Part shown: positions 34,801 through 47,459 of the stretch, piece after piece
How the letters are laid out: the number at the start of each line of letters is the position of its first letter
Numbering within the stretch: the first letter of the stretch is position 1
Assembly: GCA_030248135.1 (NCBI GenBank)
Contig: JASANC010003653.1
Span: 37,327-101,326 of the forward strand
DNA from: Theristus sp. LFF4_11
Taxonomy: Eukaryota; Nematoda; Chromadorea; Monhysterida; Xyalidae
DNA length: 64,000 bases
Direction of reading: 5' to 3'
Notes under the pieces: generated by a model
The model's input: the letters and a program-made list of their open reading frames with translations, nothing else
Database searches by the model: none
Told to the model about the DNA's origin: nothing
Translations under genes and position numbers: made by a program

Positions 34801-37800
34801 ATGAAAGAAATACTGCATTACATCGGTAACTTCGATCGCTACCAGGCGTTTTTATACGCTTTGATCTTCATACCGGGTTTCTTGGGCGGCTCAGAAACAT
34901 TAATGTTCTCATGGACGGGATTTTCGCCGGACGTCAGGTGTCGTGAGTTTTGCTGAAAAGTGCATTTCAGACAAAATCCAAGTCTCCAAACTCGGAGCAC
35001 AACAAAAACTGCTGGGAACCCACTGAAACCGTGAACAGAACCTAAACCTGAAAAGCACACGTGGCGTGTGGTGTCAAAACATAACTGAAACTGTAACCCG
35101 CATTCTTATCATAGATGCTGCGTGCCCGAAGTCGACGGTGAAAACTGCCAAGGTGACTTCGATCTGATTGAGAAACAGAATCTGACGCACATCTTCAAGG
35201 AGGACCAATGGTGTCATCGGTGTGACTTCAACTCCACTGAGCAATGCACGTCCGACAAAGCGACACTCTGCCGCGGCCACGGCACCATCTACGACCGTGA
35301 AAGCGCTCTGATCACTGACTCTGTCGCTATTACGGTATCGGCTTTTGTAGTTGTTGATAGATGTATACAGCACGCTTGTTGAAAGCTGTCACCTTTTCGC
35401 AGAATCTACAGAGTGGGAGAAACTATGAATTACAAGTGCGAAGAACGAATGCATTGGGTTTGGTTGAAATCACACGCACCAATTTCTGGTTAAAGATATT
35501 TTCTTGCAACTCCTATCCCATCGTTCAGTGCGCTCTGTATTCTGCAAAAAAGTTACAAGTTCAAATAAACAGGCTGTACCTACGTACAGTAGATGTACGA
35601 ACGTAGTACAATGCATTATCCATTTTTTAGATTCAGCCACTCAGTGCAGGCGTAGAAAGGAAAACTAGTTTCAATTTTTATATGTCAATTCAAAAGTGAC
35701 TCTACCCTATTTAGGGGACTCGGATCACTTTGCCAATTTTGAATTCCCGCGTCATGCATCAAACTGTTTACTTATCTATGTGCGCATTGAGTCTCGGGAC
35801 CAAAACAAAATGATCTTTATACACCTTTTTGAAATACCGTAAAATGTGTTTCAAAACTCGTTGTGAATTATGAACGCCTCATCACAATAATCCTGAACGG
35901 TATGATTTTTTTAAAACTTGTTCTCTCCAGTTCGACATCGAGTGCGACCGCGTTTGGATGAAGCGAATGCTTTGGTCTGCAAACACGTTCGGCTTTCTGA
36001 TTGGTGCCGGATTCTGGAGTATTCTGTCGGACAAGTGAGCGAAGAGTACTGGTGCGATGCACTCAATTGTCGCACAACAGCGATGTGCAACAGTCACAAA
36101 CAAACACACACCCAGGCACACGTACTACATCATACATAGCAGCGCGTGTGTCCACGTGCTGTGTCTGTATGTGTGTTTATTTGCGACTGTGCAACATCAT
36201 TGTTATACGATCAAATGCACTGTCTTCAGACGAGGAAGTTGCAACAATGAGTGACTTTTAACTGGTTCCCTTATCTGCAACTTATACAGTTCTTCTGTAT
36301 AAACCTTATATAGTTCGTCAGTTCTTCAGATATGGCCGCCGAAAGATCATGCTGACCACTGGCTTTCTCTATTTGTTCATCGCCAATATCGCGCCATTCT
36401 TCACCAACTATTTTGTCTTCGCAATCGGTCAAGTACTGATCGGCTGCATCAATTACGGTGCCTACTTGACCGCCTTCGTTGTTTGTGAGTTGTTGTAGTG
36501 TTGTAATATGGAGCTTTAGAAACACTAAAAACCTCTTTCAGGAGTTTTTTTTCTTTGAAATTAACAGCTCTTCCAACGGGTTAGAATCCGAAGGTACTGA
36601 ACTCCCGTGGTTTGGTTTGGGTCAGCGTCCACGTCCAAATTTGTTAAACGAACAAAATTAAAAAAACGCAGTCATGGAGCTGGTCGACGGCATGCCGCGT
36701 ACATTCTACGGTCTGATGTACCAGGGCTTCTTCACCGTTGGAATGCTCTATGACGGTCTGGTCGCCTACTTCGTCCGCAGATGGCAGTGGTTGCAATGGC
36801 TCGCTGGCCTGCCGACCTTTGGCTTCATTGCATACGTCTGGTAGAAATCGCTGATCATACGAGTGAATGTAAGATGTTAAAAACAGATTTTAATTAGTTT
36901 AAAAACTGCAGGTTTTTCCCTGAGTCGATTCGCTGGCTGATTGTCAATGATCGTCCAGACGAGGCAAAACGGCAAATACAGCAGGTCGCGAAAATCAATC
37001 GTGTCGTCATTCCGGATGACGTGCTGGAGCGAGAGTTGGTAGGTTCACGAGAGCCAACCAAAAACTGTCAACCACACCAAACTACCAACCAAACTGTATC
37101 CCAAACCAAAAAAAAATCCATTTAAATTAAATTAAACCAAAATTAAAAAAAATTAAAAATCCTTATTAAAATTGTCGTGCACTACAGAAGAAACCGGAAG
37201 ATGCGAAAGAAGCATCACTGTTCGACTTGTTCAGCCACTGGCGACTCGGCAAGAACACACTGATTGTCTGGTTCTCTTGGTTCGTTGTTGGACTTCAATA
37301 TTTCAATCCCAAATGATGCACTGCTTGTACCAAGGGTACATAGAATAGAGTTTACGGATATACCGTATTACCCCCATTAAACCCCCCCATTAATCCCCCC
37401 AATAAACCCCCACCCCCACGACAAGTTTCCGAAAAATCCCCCCCACAAATAATCCCCCATCGGGGTTAATTAGAAACCTGTTTGAAACACATACCCAGCG
37501 AATTCAGTGGCTGAATGCAGTGATATTGGTGAAATTGTGCTACCAAAGGCCCCAAAGGGATGGGATGAGTTAATGGTAATTTCATTACAAAAAGCTGTTA
37601 CAAAAGGAAATCTCTGTGAAAAGTAGAAGTTTCTGCGACTTTCTTGCCTGCCATGCAAGGTATTTTTGCCATTTTCCAACAATCCCCCACCCCTAGAATT
37701 TGTTTGTAAATAACCCCCCCCCAATAATCCCCCCACCAATAAACCCCCACCCCTAAAAGTCGCTGACGTATTAATCCCCCATGGGGGTTTATTTGAGGTA

Positions 37801-39052
37801 ATACGGTACATTAGAACACAGCGCGACTCCTGACCAAGCACATTTTCTCTGGCTAACATTTTTCACGCAGGTTTGCGACTTCAATGTCATTCTACGGTCT
37901 CGCACAGAACACGGCCGATCTGCCGGGCAGTCCATACTGGACGTACACACTGTCTGCTGCTGTCGAGCTGCCAGCTTATGCGCTTTCAAGCCCTTTAATC
38001 CAGTACTGGGGTAAAAGTTGCACAATGTACCTCTGTTCGTTCCTGTGAATCCCGTGCTGAAATTAACGTTTTTTTCTACAAAAATTCAGGTCGTGTTCCT
38101 GGTTTGGTGGTGTCATTCGGCCTCGGTGGGGTGTCGTGCATTCTAGCCGGTGTTTTAAGAGATGTTGTCGCGGGTATGGCGACGATGTTTTTTTCTGGTT
38201 TCACTGTCAACACAAATTTACTGTTTTAATTTTGAATTCAGCTTACATATGTAGCTTTAATCAGCATCCATCATATGTTTCAGACTGGGTCATTGTTGCG
38301 CTGGCTCTGTTGGGCAAAGCAAGTGTGTCCGCCAGTTTTGCCATTGTGTACAACTACGCAGCCGAAGTGTTTCCAACGGTGTCGAAAGTTTTAAAATTTT
38401 TCATCTTTTACAAGAGTTTCGCACGATTGTTACATTAAAGCGGCATTCATGAAGCATGTACATATGTAGTAGGTATTTCGTGACGCGTGAACCATGTTAA
38501 AACAAAACTAAATACTGCTTCATGAATCCCCCTGGACACACTTTCTTGCACGCATTCAAGGTGGTCAGACAAACAGGCTCTGGATTCAGTTCGGTGTGCG
38601 CGCGTGTCGGTTCGCTGTTGGCGCCTCAGATACGACTTTTGGTTAGCGAATTTTTGCGTTTTTTTATCAGAAAACATTTTTTTTGAGGAAATTCAAATGT
38701 CTTGATAATAATTTCAGGGCGACTATTTTGATGCTCGGATTCCGATTGTCATTTACGGAATCATTGCGGTGGCCGCCGCGGTGCTGGATTTATTTTTGCC
38801 GGAGACTAAAGGCGAACAGTTGCCGGAGACAATAGAAGATGGAAAATACTTCGGAACGTCAGTAATAATCGACGCAATTTCTCTGATTTTTTGTTCTGTG
38901 CATTAGTTTTTTTTGTCGGTTATTTCAGAGAAGAGGGCCGTATTCGACAAGAGAAAATGGCGAACCTGTGGATGCCACCGAAAGCGCCAGATGCGGTTTT
39001 CCATAACCCAACTTTTGAGACCGACGAATGGCGCACAGAGACACGGTTGTGA
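34801..39052 (+). CDS. SLC22-family MFS carrier, second gene
   Basis: Thirteen exons: 34801-34937, 35115-35334, 35931-36034, 36330-36484, 36672-36840, 36912-37038, 37188-37279, 37871-38010, 38090-38173, 38284-38378, 38561-38641, 38718-38857 and 38929-39052. They sum to 1668 nt, giving 555 aa. The protein begins MKEILHYIGNFDRYQAFLYA, has a Cys-rich extracellular loop (eight cysteines in exon 2), FDIECDRVW before TM2, the MFS motif ILSDKYGRRK, FPESIRWLI after TM6, EVFPTVVRQTGSGF near TM11 and LPETKGEQLPET near the end. Exons 3, 4 and 5 are 104, 155 and 169 nt, exactly as in the SLC22 gene at 4.3 kb, so the two are paralogues with conserved introns. A MITE sits in intron 7. The loop is unusually acidic. 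Substrate unknown. Confidence 0.93.
37361..37808. mobile_element. MITE family B, copy 2, in an intron
   Basis: It carries TACCGTATTACCCCC and GAGGTAATACGGTA ends and the family core in reverse orientation relative to the other two copies. It fills most of intron 7 of the second SLC22 gene without touching the splice sites. Confidence 0.85.
38441..38530. mobile_element. Palindromic MITE, family G, copy 2
   Basis: The arms CGGCATTCATGAAGC and GCTTCATGAATCC enclose GGTATTTCGTGACGCG, as in the copy at 22572. It lies in the intron before exon 11 of the second SLC22 gene. Relative to copy 1, TGTACATATGTAGTA is inserted in the left arm. Confidence 0.5.
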
Positions 39053-39809
39053 TAATCCATAATGTCACAGAAACAACGTTTATTAACAGGCATTTCACAC
39101 GTTTGAAACAATTAGCATTTGACTCACGCTTAAGGCACGGTTTAAAAATGCATTTTTTTGATTTTGATTTGAAGCCGCTGCAACCCGCTGTTCTAGATTT
39201 ACATTCATACAGATAATCTTTGCACAGGAGCTAGAAATAAGTACCCATAGTATTATCGTTACAGGAAGACCGCGTGCACAAAAGTTTCACGCGTTGGGGA
39301 AAAGCCGGACACCAAACCAGACGCATGACGTCATCCGACGTCTTTCGTCAGCTACCGTAACCCAATTTTGAATTCCCGCGGATTCTTGAAACGTTTTTCC
39401 TATCCCTGTGTGCAAAGGCATAGAGAACCGGGACCAAAATGAAAGATAATATGTTGGTTTGGCCACAAAAACTCGAAATATCAAAATCCAACCATACACT
39501 TGCACCGCCCTTATATGCAACACGTTTTAACATCGTGGTTGTCGTTTGTTTTTCTTATGGCTGTGACGCGTCATGGTACAGCAGAGTGCTGCTTATAAGA
39601 TACGTAATGGAAAGGAAACACCATTTTTCATTTTTATCCAACATTGCAAATGCCCAAATTCCGTTTACAAGTTTTGAAGGAGGAAAAAAGTTAAACAAGC
39701 TACACAACCTAAGCCATTGGATGTATTTTATTCAGTTAGAATGCTTTTATGTTACACAGCATATTTATTTGCACTTGTCGCACGGACTTTGAAAATGACG
39801 CTTCTTCAA
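39053..39809. other. Convergent intergenic region
   Basis: This is the 3'-3' gap between the SLC22 gene and GPCR A. It contains a short segment at about 39358-39450 (AATTTTGAATTCCCGCG ... GGGACCAAAATGAAAGAT) that recurs in intron 2 of the SLC22 gene at about 35738-35815. That marks a minor dispersed repeat. Confidence 0.45.
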
Positions 39810-41215
39810 TCAAAACTTGAACCATTTTTTAAAATCCCACTTTGTTTTACAAAACGCGTATTTTCGGATCGGCGTTGCAAATGCGACATAGAGAAAGGGA
39901 TTTGCGAACGCACTAACGGCAAAGCCAGCATGGATGACTGGCACCCAGCCAATCGTGGCCACCATCCAATCGTCAGCGGCCTGCAAGTGGTACCAAAATA
40001 GGCCTGTACAGACCGCCTCTGTGATCAGACCGCATGTAATGAGAACAGCCTGCACTAAAATCTTAATTTCACGCTTCAGGCTTTCTTGTTGAGTGCGATG
40101 TCGGGTTTGCACTGCTCGTCTGATCTGCGATCCCACTGCTCCGTTTTTACCTGAAACGGAACGTTTTGGGCTTGCAATGTAATGCAATGCATGAACATGA
40201 AGCAAGCCAAAAGAAATAAAACAAACCTGAGCTGGCTGGAACCACCGCGTTACTTTTTTTCAACCCATACAGAACATACGCTGCATACACGTAGCTCAAA
40301 AGTGCAACTACAATGCTCGATACCTGTTTTTTTAAAAACACTAATCAATCACTGTATTCTGAAAAACAAACGGATAGAGGACGACAATACTAAAATGCAA
40401 CAAACATTTGCTTTACTATGCAAACCTTGACCACAATTAACGACTGCACAAAAAGATCGTCCTGTATGTACGAAATAACGAAACCAGTGTTTGGATCCCG
40501 TTTCAAAACTGTCCAACCGATGGCGAAGTTTGCCAGCACCACCCCAAAAGCACATAGCCACGTGATCATGACTGCGCGCTTTGTAAAGGTGATACTCGTC
40601 TTCTGTGAATCAAGACTTCACAAGATGTGATCGGATGTGAATCGGGACATAAATAAAGAGGAAATTACACCAACCAGTTTCATTTTTTTCACGCACCACA
40701 CAGAATGTAAGCGACAAATCGCTAGTACAGCGACATGAACTGGAACATTTTTGTAAAAAGTAAGAACTACTTACTCTACATCTGTACATTTTCACAGTTT
40801 TAAAAGACTAGAAATGGACGACCTGGCGTTAGTTTGTTGACGACTGCAACAACCATTGGCCAAAACCACGTGCCAAGCGGCCAGTACAATCGCGCAACAA
40901 TCACAAACACTGCATTGTCGTTTTTAATCTTTTCAGACTTGAATCGAAACATAGATTAAAAATGACTTTAAAAAACTACAAGTGCGTCCAACCGTCGACG
41001 ATGATGAAGCAGTCTGCCGCAAACAGCGAAAAAACACTGATCAAGAACGACTGGTTGAATTTCGAACGTGCAGCCCAAATCGACGCCATCACATAGGCGT
41101 AAAAGATGAACATTATCAACCAAAATGCAGCTGACAGATCGCAAAAGTATCGTGTAAACCGAATACACAAACCAGGACCTCTCTCTCCCTCCATCCATGC
41201 CCGAGCCGTATCCAT
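39810..41215 (-). CDS. Seven-transmembrane class-A-like GPCR, paralogue A
   Basis: Six exons (40993-41215, 40823-40909, 40675-40739, 40426-40599, 40227-40323, 39810-40150) sum to 987 nt, giving 328 aa. Hydrophobic segments fit seven membrane helices. TM3 ends in AICRLHS, where most class A receptors have DRY. TM7 carries ANPFLY, the NPxxY equivalent. The third cytoplasmic loop is basic (RRAVQTRHRTQQESLKRE). The C-terminal tail is short (KTKWDFKKWFKF). This looks like a lineage-specific, possibly chemosensory-type receptor. Ligand and coupling are unknown. It shares exon sizes and upstream sequence with paralogue B at 42.8 kb. Confidence 0.88.
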
Positions 41216-42332
41216 GCTACAGGCACGTTGAATTCATGAAAGGAATCATTGAGAACTTCTATTATTATTCAAGTTCTCAAACAGCCGCCGATGGCAGTTT
41301 GCTGTTTTGCTTTTTTTAAATGTTAATTACAATAAGCGCCTTTCCATTGACTTTAGTAACTTGAATAACATTTTGTTGATGTACAATATGACAATATGAT
41401 TGTACAATATGACAATCTCAACTTGCTCCAGATCCAACGTGCAATGTAAACTTCAATTACCTCAAAAAAAAACAAGTGATATATGTTGCATCTAACTATT
41501 AACCTTTAACAACAGAGCGAGTTCTTTTAACAACATTCTTGCTAAAAACATGATCTGTTGTGAAATGGAATTCAATTATTGTTTCCACATGCAACAACGG
41601 CACAGTAAGCCAGCCAAAAATGTTTACGATCAGGATTTTGCTTGCAAATGTAAGTGAGGCAACTAAAAAGAATAATTAATATTCTTATTTAATAGTTTTT
41701 ATTATTGCTTCTTTAGGTACAGATCCGAATTAAAAACACTTTACATTCTCTATGTGTGTCAAGCTTTCATTGTACTGTCACTGCGAAATTCAGGTGTTGT
41801 TTTTAGTTAACCAACCAATGCGAAATCAATGAGTAAACGCAAAATCAATCAACGTAAAATGCACAATAAACATCGGATATAAGACTGCTTGACATTCTGA
41901 ACGATTTCATGCACATTTATACAATTTCTGAGGTTTTCCCAAAAATTGATGAGTTCTGTGATTAGCATCTCATGCACCTCTCTCCCTTCTTACAAGAGAG
42001 CGGACACGAAAACTTCCACAAAACCTATATAATTTTTTTCTCACTCCCAAACAGGTATTTGTCTGAATGAACATGGATCTTTTATTTTCAGTTAATTTTA
42101 AAGCCGACTTTTTGACAGAAAACTGATTTAAAAAATCAAATCTTCACTATTTTTAGTTTTCGTAAAAACTGCAATTAGACTGCACTCAAATTAGTAGAAA
42201 TATGACACACTACTCTGAGCAATGAACACGCACTAACCCCATTTTTGAAAAAAAATAAACTGCAGAGATCGTAAACGTAAAAACAGAACTATACAATTAT
42301 TACAAATGCTTATATTGGTGCTGCCATACTGT
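41216..42332. other. Upstream and intergenic region between the GPCR paralogues
   Basis: The first 100 bp upstream of GPCR A (41216-41330, with AACAGCCGCCGATGGCAGTT) match the region upstream of GPCR B (44409-44520), a duplicated promoter-proximal block. The rest is AT-rich with no coding block seen. Confidence 0.6.
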
Positions 42333-42456
42333 TCATTCTTTCTCACTTGCACACACGATTGGGAATTATCTTGGCATTCATGAAGACTTCTAGTCTCCGA
42401 CTGATCCTGCCTTCATGAAGAATACAAGGACTGCTTTATTTATTCGACCATACTGT
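42333..42456 (-). mobile_element. MITE family C, partial copy
   Basis: It contains GGGAATTATCTTGGCATTC, a diverged GATCCTGCCTTCATGAAG and the end TTCGACCATACTGT, i.e. one end of family C in reverse orientation. Confidence 0.6.
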
Positions 42457-42795
42457 AACTCAGCATACTGTATACTCTTCTCTAGTGTTTTGAACTCTAT
42501 ATCACAATACTTTGAACATACTAGTACGGTTACTACAGCGTTGAATCTAGAAATGATCTCTTTCCATGAGGAACAGAACAGAATAGGGTATACTTGACAC
42601 TTACAAGTTAACATTGATACACAAGTATTTAATAGTTACATGTCAAAGCTTAAACACAAAGTATGGCTCTTTAAATTCATTCATTTATAGATTCATCACG
42701 GCCCTGAATCTCAAAAACGTAAATGCCGAAATGTAAAATGGCTCTGATACTTCGTACTGCTAACCATACTGTACTTTCTGTGGTGAACTGTTCAT

Positions 42796-44408
42796 CTAGA
42801 ACGTGAACCATTTTTTAAAATCCCACTTTGTTTTGCAAAACGCGTATTTTCGTATCGGCGTTGCAAACCCCAAATAAAGAAATGGATTTGCAAACGCACT
42901 GACGGCGAGACCAGCGTGGATGACTGGAACCCATCCAATCGTGGCCACCATCCAGTCATCAGCGGATTTTAGATGGTACAAAAACAAGCCTGTGCAGATT
43001 GCCTCTGTGATTAGACCGCAGGTGATAAGAAAACCCTGGGCCAAAATTTTAATTTCACGCTTCAAACTTTCTTGTTGAGTGCGATGTCGGGTTTGCACGA
43101 CCTGCTTGCTTTGCGATCCAGTTGCAACTTCTTTGCCTGAAATCAACTTGTCCACATGTCTTGTTCTGAAATGCAAGTCTTCAAAAAATAACACACCTGA
43201 ACCAGCTGGCTTCACTAAGTTGTTTCTTTTCATCCCATACAGAATATACGCTGCCAACACGTAGCTCAACAACGCAACAACAATACTCATCACCTAAAAA
43301 AAACATTAAAGTCGCAATTTTGAGACGCACGTTGGTGTTGAAAACTAGTTGCCTAAAAACACAGTTATGTGCAGTTGCACGGATCCGCAAACACGCTGGC
43401 TATGTGCAAGGTACATTTGTAATTGTGGTTCTATTAAACACAGTTTTGTTACAAAACTTTTGTAAAGACTCAAAATTACGTTCGTTAATGTACATGTTCA
43501 GTACACACCTTCACAATCACTAAGGATTGCAGAAAACGATCGTCCTGGGTATAGGTGGTGATAAAACCGGTGTTTGCATCACGCACCAAAACCGTCCAGC
43601 CACCAAAGAAATTAGCTGCCAACAACGCAAACGCACAAAACCACGTGATTAGGACTGCACGTTTTGTGAATTTGAAGTTTGTACTCTGAAAATCACATTT
43701 AAAAAATGATCTCGTGTAATGCTCACTGTGCGGGCTTGTGAATTCACAGATAACTAGTGAATACCGTGCGATAAGAATGCTATTCCATGAATGGAAACAT
43801 ACCGGCTCCATTTGTTTCACAGACCACACGGAATGCAATCGACAAATCGCCAAAACCGCGACATGAACTGTTGTTGAAAAAGCAAGGGTGTAATGTGAAC
43901 ACTTCAAACTTTTTACGTTTTTTGGAAGGGAGTTTGTCTAGTATTAGTTTGCGTAGTCTATTGCCAGCTAAAGCTCTGAAGCTAACAAACGTTTTAAAAA
44001 TAAAAAAATAAAACAAAAACCTGGGGTTAATTTATTGACGATTCCAATAACCATTGGCCAAAACCAAGTGCCCAGTGGTAAATACAGTCGTGCAATAGTT
44101 GCAAACACTAAAAAGTAAACAATGCCAACTTTGCGAAAATTATAAGACAATTTGCTTTTTTTGATTCATTTCAGCAATAGCCAACCATCAACAATAATGA
44201 AGCAGTCTGCAGCAAAAAGCGAAAACACGCTGATCAAGAACGACTGGTTGAATTTCGAACGTGCGGCCCAGATCGAAGCCATCACATAGGCGTAAAAGAC
44301 AAACATTATCAACCAGAACGCCGCTGAGAGATCGCAAAAGTATCGTGTAAACCGTATACATAGACCGGGACCTCTCTCGCCCTCCATCCATGCCCGAGCG
44401 GTATCCAT
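42796..44408 (-). CDS. Seven-transmembrane class-A-like GPCR, paralogue B
   Basis: Six exons (44186-44408, 44021-44107, 43803-43867, 43509-43685, 43197-43293, 42796-43136) of 223, 87, 65, 177, 97 and 341 nt total 990 nt, giving 329 aa. Paralogue A has the same sizes except 174 for exon 4. The first exon is almost identical in protein sequence to that of A, beginning MDTARAWMEGERGPGLCIRF. The atypical AICRLHS replaces DRY here too, and SAFANPFLYLGF lies in TM7. Divergence is concentrated in exons 3-5. It is a tandem duplicate in the same orientation. Ligand unknown. Confidence 0.88.
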
Positions 44409-44580
44409 GCTACAGGTAGTTTGAATTAAACAAAAAAGTCATTCGGAACTTCTATTATTGTTCAAGTTCTCAAACAGCCGCCGATGGCAGTTTGCTGTTT
44501 TGCTTTTTAAAATGTTAATTCCCGTGCGGTACCCATGCTGCAGGTAGTTTGAATTAAACAAAAAAGTCATTCGGAACTTT
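44393..44580 (-). repeat. Partial third copy of the GPCR 5' end
   Basis: 44521-44579 (starting CCCGTGCGGTACCCATGCTG) repeats 44393-44453, which spans the start codon and upstream region of GPCR B, with few changes. The ATG (CAT on the plus strand) is retained but only about 5 codons follow. It is either a short local duplication or what remains of a third paralogue. Confidence 0.65.
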
Positions 44581-45899
44581 CAGTTACTACCCAAGTTTTT
44601 GACAAGCGGAGCTGCCAGTTCGCTGTTTTGTCTACTTACTGCAAACGTTTTTCAACCCACGCAAGCAACTATAATAATATTTTGTAGTGCATTACTAGCT
44701 GGGACCAAATATACAACAAGCTTAATTACTTTTTGAAAAAAAAAAATCATTAGCACTAACTATCAACTTAGCACTCAAGCAGCTACTTGCACAAACATTC
44801 TTTTGATAAACAAGAATTGTTGCGAAATAGAATCTAATTACTGTTACCAGAGGCACTGCAAACGCAAAAAGATGACTCGCACGAAAGCAGATGCAATTCG
44901 GATTGTTGCATTGTTCGTTCGTGTGCGTCTCCGGAGTCCCGGTAACGTTTATCAAAGCACTTATAAATTAATCTAAATGTTGCCATTTTTCAAGGGCTAC
45001 GCACAACGTGCAAAAAGCAGTAAGCACCGTTGTGTAGTCACCCTGAATAATTTGTGGTGTATTAGCTGATTGGTTGCCTGTAACATCAGATTCTCTTTTC
45101 TTTTTTTCTAAATAAATGATTTCTTTCTTTCTCCAGCTTAGTGATTTCTGTACGTTTGTTTTGTGTGTGTAGACGATGAGTTTTTGACGGAAAAATCGTC
45201 TTTGCGATTTATGAGATGAAGAATAAATTAAGAGCAGCAATTTTCATGGCAAAGAAACTCTCTTTTGTTCAAAAAAGCACAATAAATGACGATAAAATCA
45301 CAAAATTCAACAAAAGAAAATATCCATTTTAATTTCTTTTTTTTGAACCTGATGTTTAGGAAACCAATCAGCTAATACTACAACTTATCCGGGCGACTAG
45401 AATCGAAGCAGATGTTTAATTGATGCGTGGTCTATTGCGGCTCTGTTGGATGGTCGACTTTAACCTCAATCTCAATCAATGTCATGGGGCTTTTCATTTT
45501 TGACCACACCCAAAACTAGTTTTCAACCTGAAGATCGGGTACTTTTTTCACACGCTATTTTCCACCAACCAACACAAAGGCCCATGAATGCAAAATTACA
45601 CTGAAGCAATTGCAGGGCATGGTTTCCAGCAGTCTCTGAAATCTTCATTTTACTGGTTTTTTTTTAATAAAGTGTTCACTTCCTGATTGACAATAGTTAA
45701 TTAGGCGGTCGATCAATTGGTGACCATCATAAGAACGAAGAGACATGATGTCAAAATTACATGAAGCACCGTGTTACAGCTGAAACTTGCAGAAACTCAC
45801 CACCACTGCACAGCGCAGTATACCAATTTGAATTTATAAGACTGAAACTGAGGATCGTAACTATTTGGCCCTTCGGTCCCAGCGTGATATACCACGCAT
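44581..45899. other. Gap with a small inverted repeat
   Basis: 45041-45095 and 45345-45400 are imperfect inverted copies of one another (AACCAATCAGCTAATAC and the preceding CTGATGTT), about 250 bp apart, as in a foldback element. No gene model is supportable. A minus-strand open block ending at 44968 is probably spurious. Confidence 0.35.
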
Positions 45900-46171
45900 C
45901 GGAATGGCCAAGTAAACATGGCAGCGTTTTTCAGGGTACAAGGAGCTTGTGAAATATGAATGAAAAAAGACGTTCAGAAACCCAATTGTTTGTCAAATTT
46001 GACGTATTTTTAAGCAAATTGATTTTTCAAGCTATTCATTCTGTTCATTCTTTCTTGCACAGACAGACGACTGGGAATTATCTTGGCATTTTTGAAAAAG
46101 ACAACTTTTGTATGCCACTGATCCCGCCTTGATGGAGCATACAAGGACTGCCGGACTGTTCGGCCATACTG
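45900..46171 (-). mobile_element. MITE family C, copy 3
   Basis: Reverse-orientation copy with ends CGGAATGGCCAAGTAAAC and TGTTCGGCCATACT. It includes GGGAATTATCTTGGCATT and GATCCCGCCTTGATGGAG. Length agrees with the intact copy at 33901. Confidence 0.7.
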
Positions 46172-46317
46172 ACAAGTTCAATGACCGCGTTTGATAGCAG
46201 TGTAAACCGGCACAACTTACCGTCACAAACAAAGAAAAATCTAAGTATGAAAGCAGCTGTACCTCATGCTCACTTAAAACGTTGAACCAGTTCTTGACGC
46301 CGATGTCAAACAGTTTT

Positions 46318-46507
46318 TCATGAATGCCAAGATGAGATAATTCTAATCGTGCATACAAGGGACAAAGCACGAACAAATTAACCAATTTAAAAAAAAAATC
46401 ACGACCAATTTGATAAACATTGGCTTTCTGGAAGTCGTTTTTTAATCCAAGTTTCGTACGCTCCTTGCACCCCGAAAAAGACGCAATGCTTGCTCGGCCA
46501 TTCCGTT
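46318..46507 (+). mobile_element. MITE family C, 5'-truncated copy 4
   Basis: Forward orientation: it starts at CATGAATGCCAAGATGAGATAATT and ends GCTCGGCCATTCCGTTAG. The left end with the AGTATGGCC terminus is missing. Confidence 0.55.
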
Positions 46508-47459
46508 AGAGAAAATGACTGACTGGCCACTTTTCGAATTGAGAAAAACCTCCTACCATCATTTCTGCGAGGTGTGATATTTGAACAGCACGGCATCGGC
46601 AAGAAGCGAGAGACAGCGACACAGGCTGGCCGACAAACAGACACACTGCATACAAGCAAACACTGATGGCTAACGGGCCTGAAAATGCGGTGGGATGAGC
46701 CACGAACATTCGGTAAAAACATTCTGATTCAGATGTGAAATTGTAGTTTGATTTTTTTTTGATTTCGACGAACTCATTGCGGAGATCAAAAGAAATTTAG
46801 AAATATTTCACCTTATTGGGTTCGAAAACCTCTTGGTATCTTGTCAAAAAATACAGCTTGTGTACTAAATTTTATTTTGTTTCACAGCAACCGACCAGAG
46901 CACAAAAACAACAATCACACGGTTTCACACCCGTCCATTTTCCAACTCAATTTCAGACACGATGCCAACATAATCACAAAAGGCGCCGAAGAAAAGAAGC
47001 AAATGAGAGAACAGAATGAAATTATATTTACTAAAAAAGGCACACGGAAGTCGCGTCACAACAAAACGAAATGAAACTTTTTCTAAAATTTACGAAACTC
47101 TCACGATCACTTGATATCAGAATCAAAGAAAAAATGAGTGAAAACTACACGTTTTGCGTTCCGCAGATCAAGCTCGATTGGAAGACGAATGACACCGTTT
47201 ACGATTTGATAAACAGTTATGATGTTACGATGTTGAAAACAAAGCAAAACCGCAACTGCCTGCAGCATTCAGTGACTCCGTGGAAAACTTACAAATTTGA
47301 ATCAGAATTTTCACATGTGCAGTTTACAAAAAAACAAGGACAACACATCAGAAACACAATTACGTTGAACAAAAACTAACTTTACTGTCGGTCACCAAAC
47401 TACAGAATACAAAACAAAGGCATCCGGTGAAATCGGGCGCTGCTGCATGGCAATCAGTT
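46508..47459. other. Gap downstream of the zinc-knuckle gene
   Basis: AT-rich. A 102-codon plus-strand ORF (47071-47379) has no domain, signal or intron support and lies antisense to the likely 3' UTR of the CCHC gene. I see no repeat copy here. Confidence 0.3.

Noticed and set aside
47071..47379. 102-codon plus-strand ORF
   Set aside because: No signal, domain or splice support, and it lies antisense just beyond the stop of the CCHC gene.
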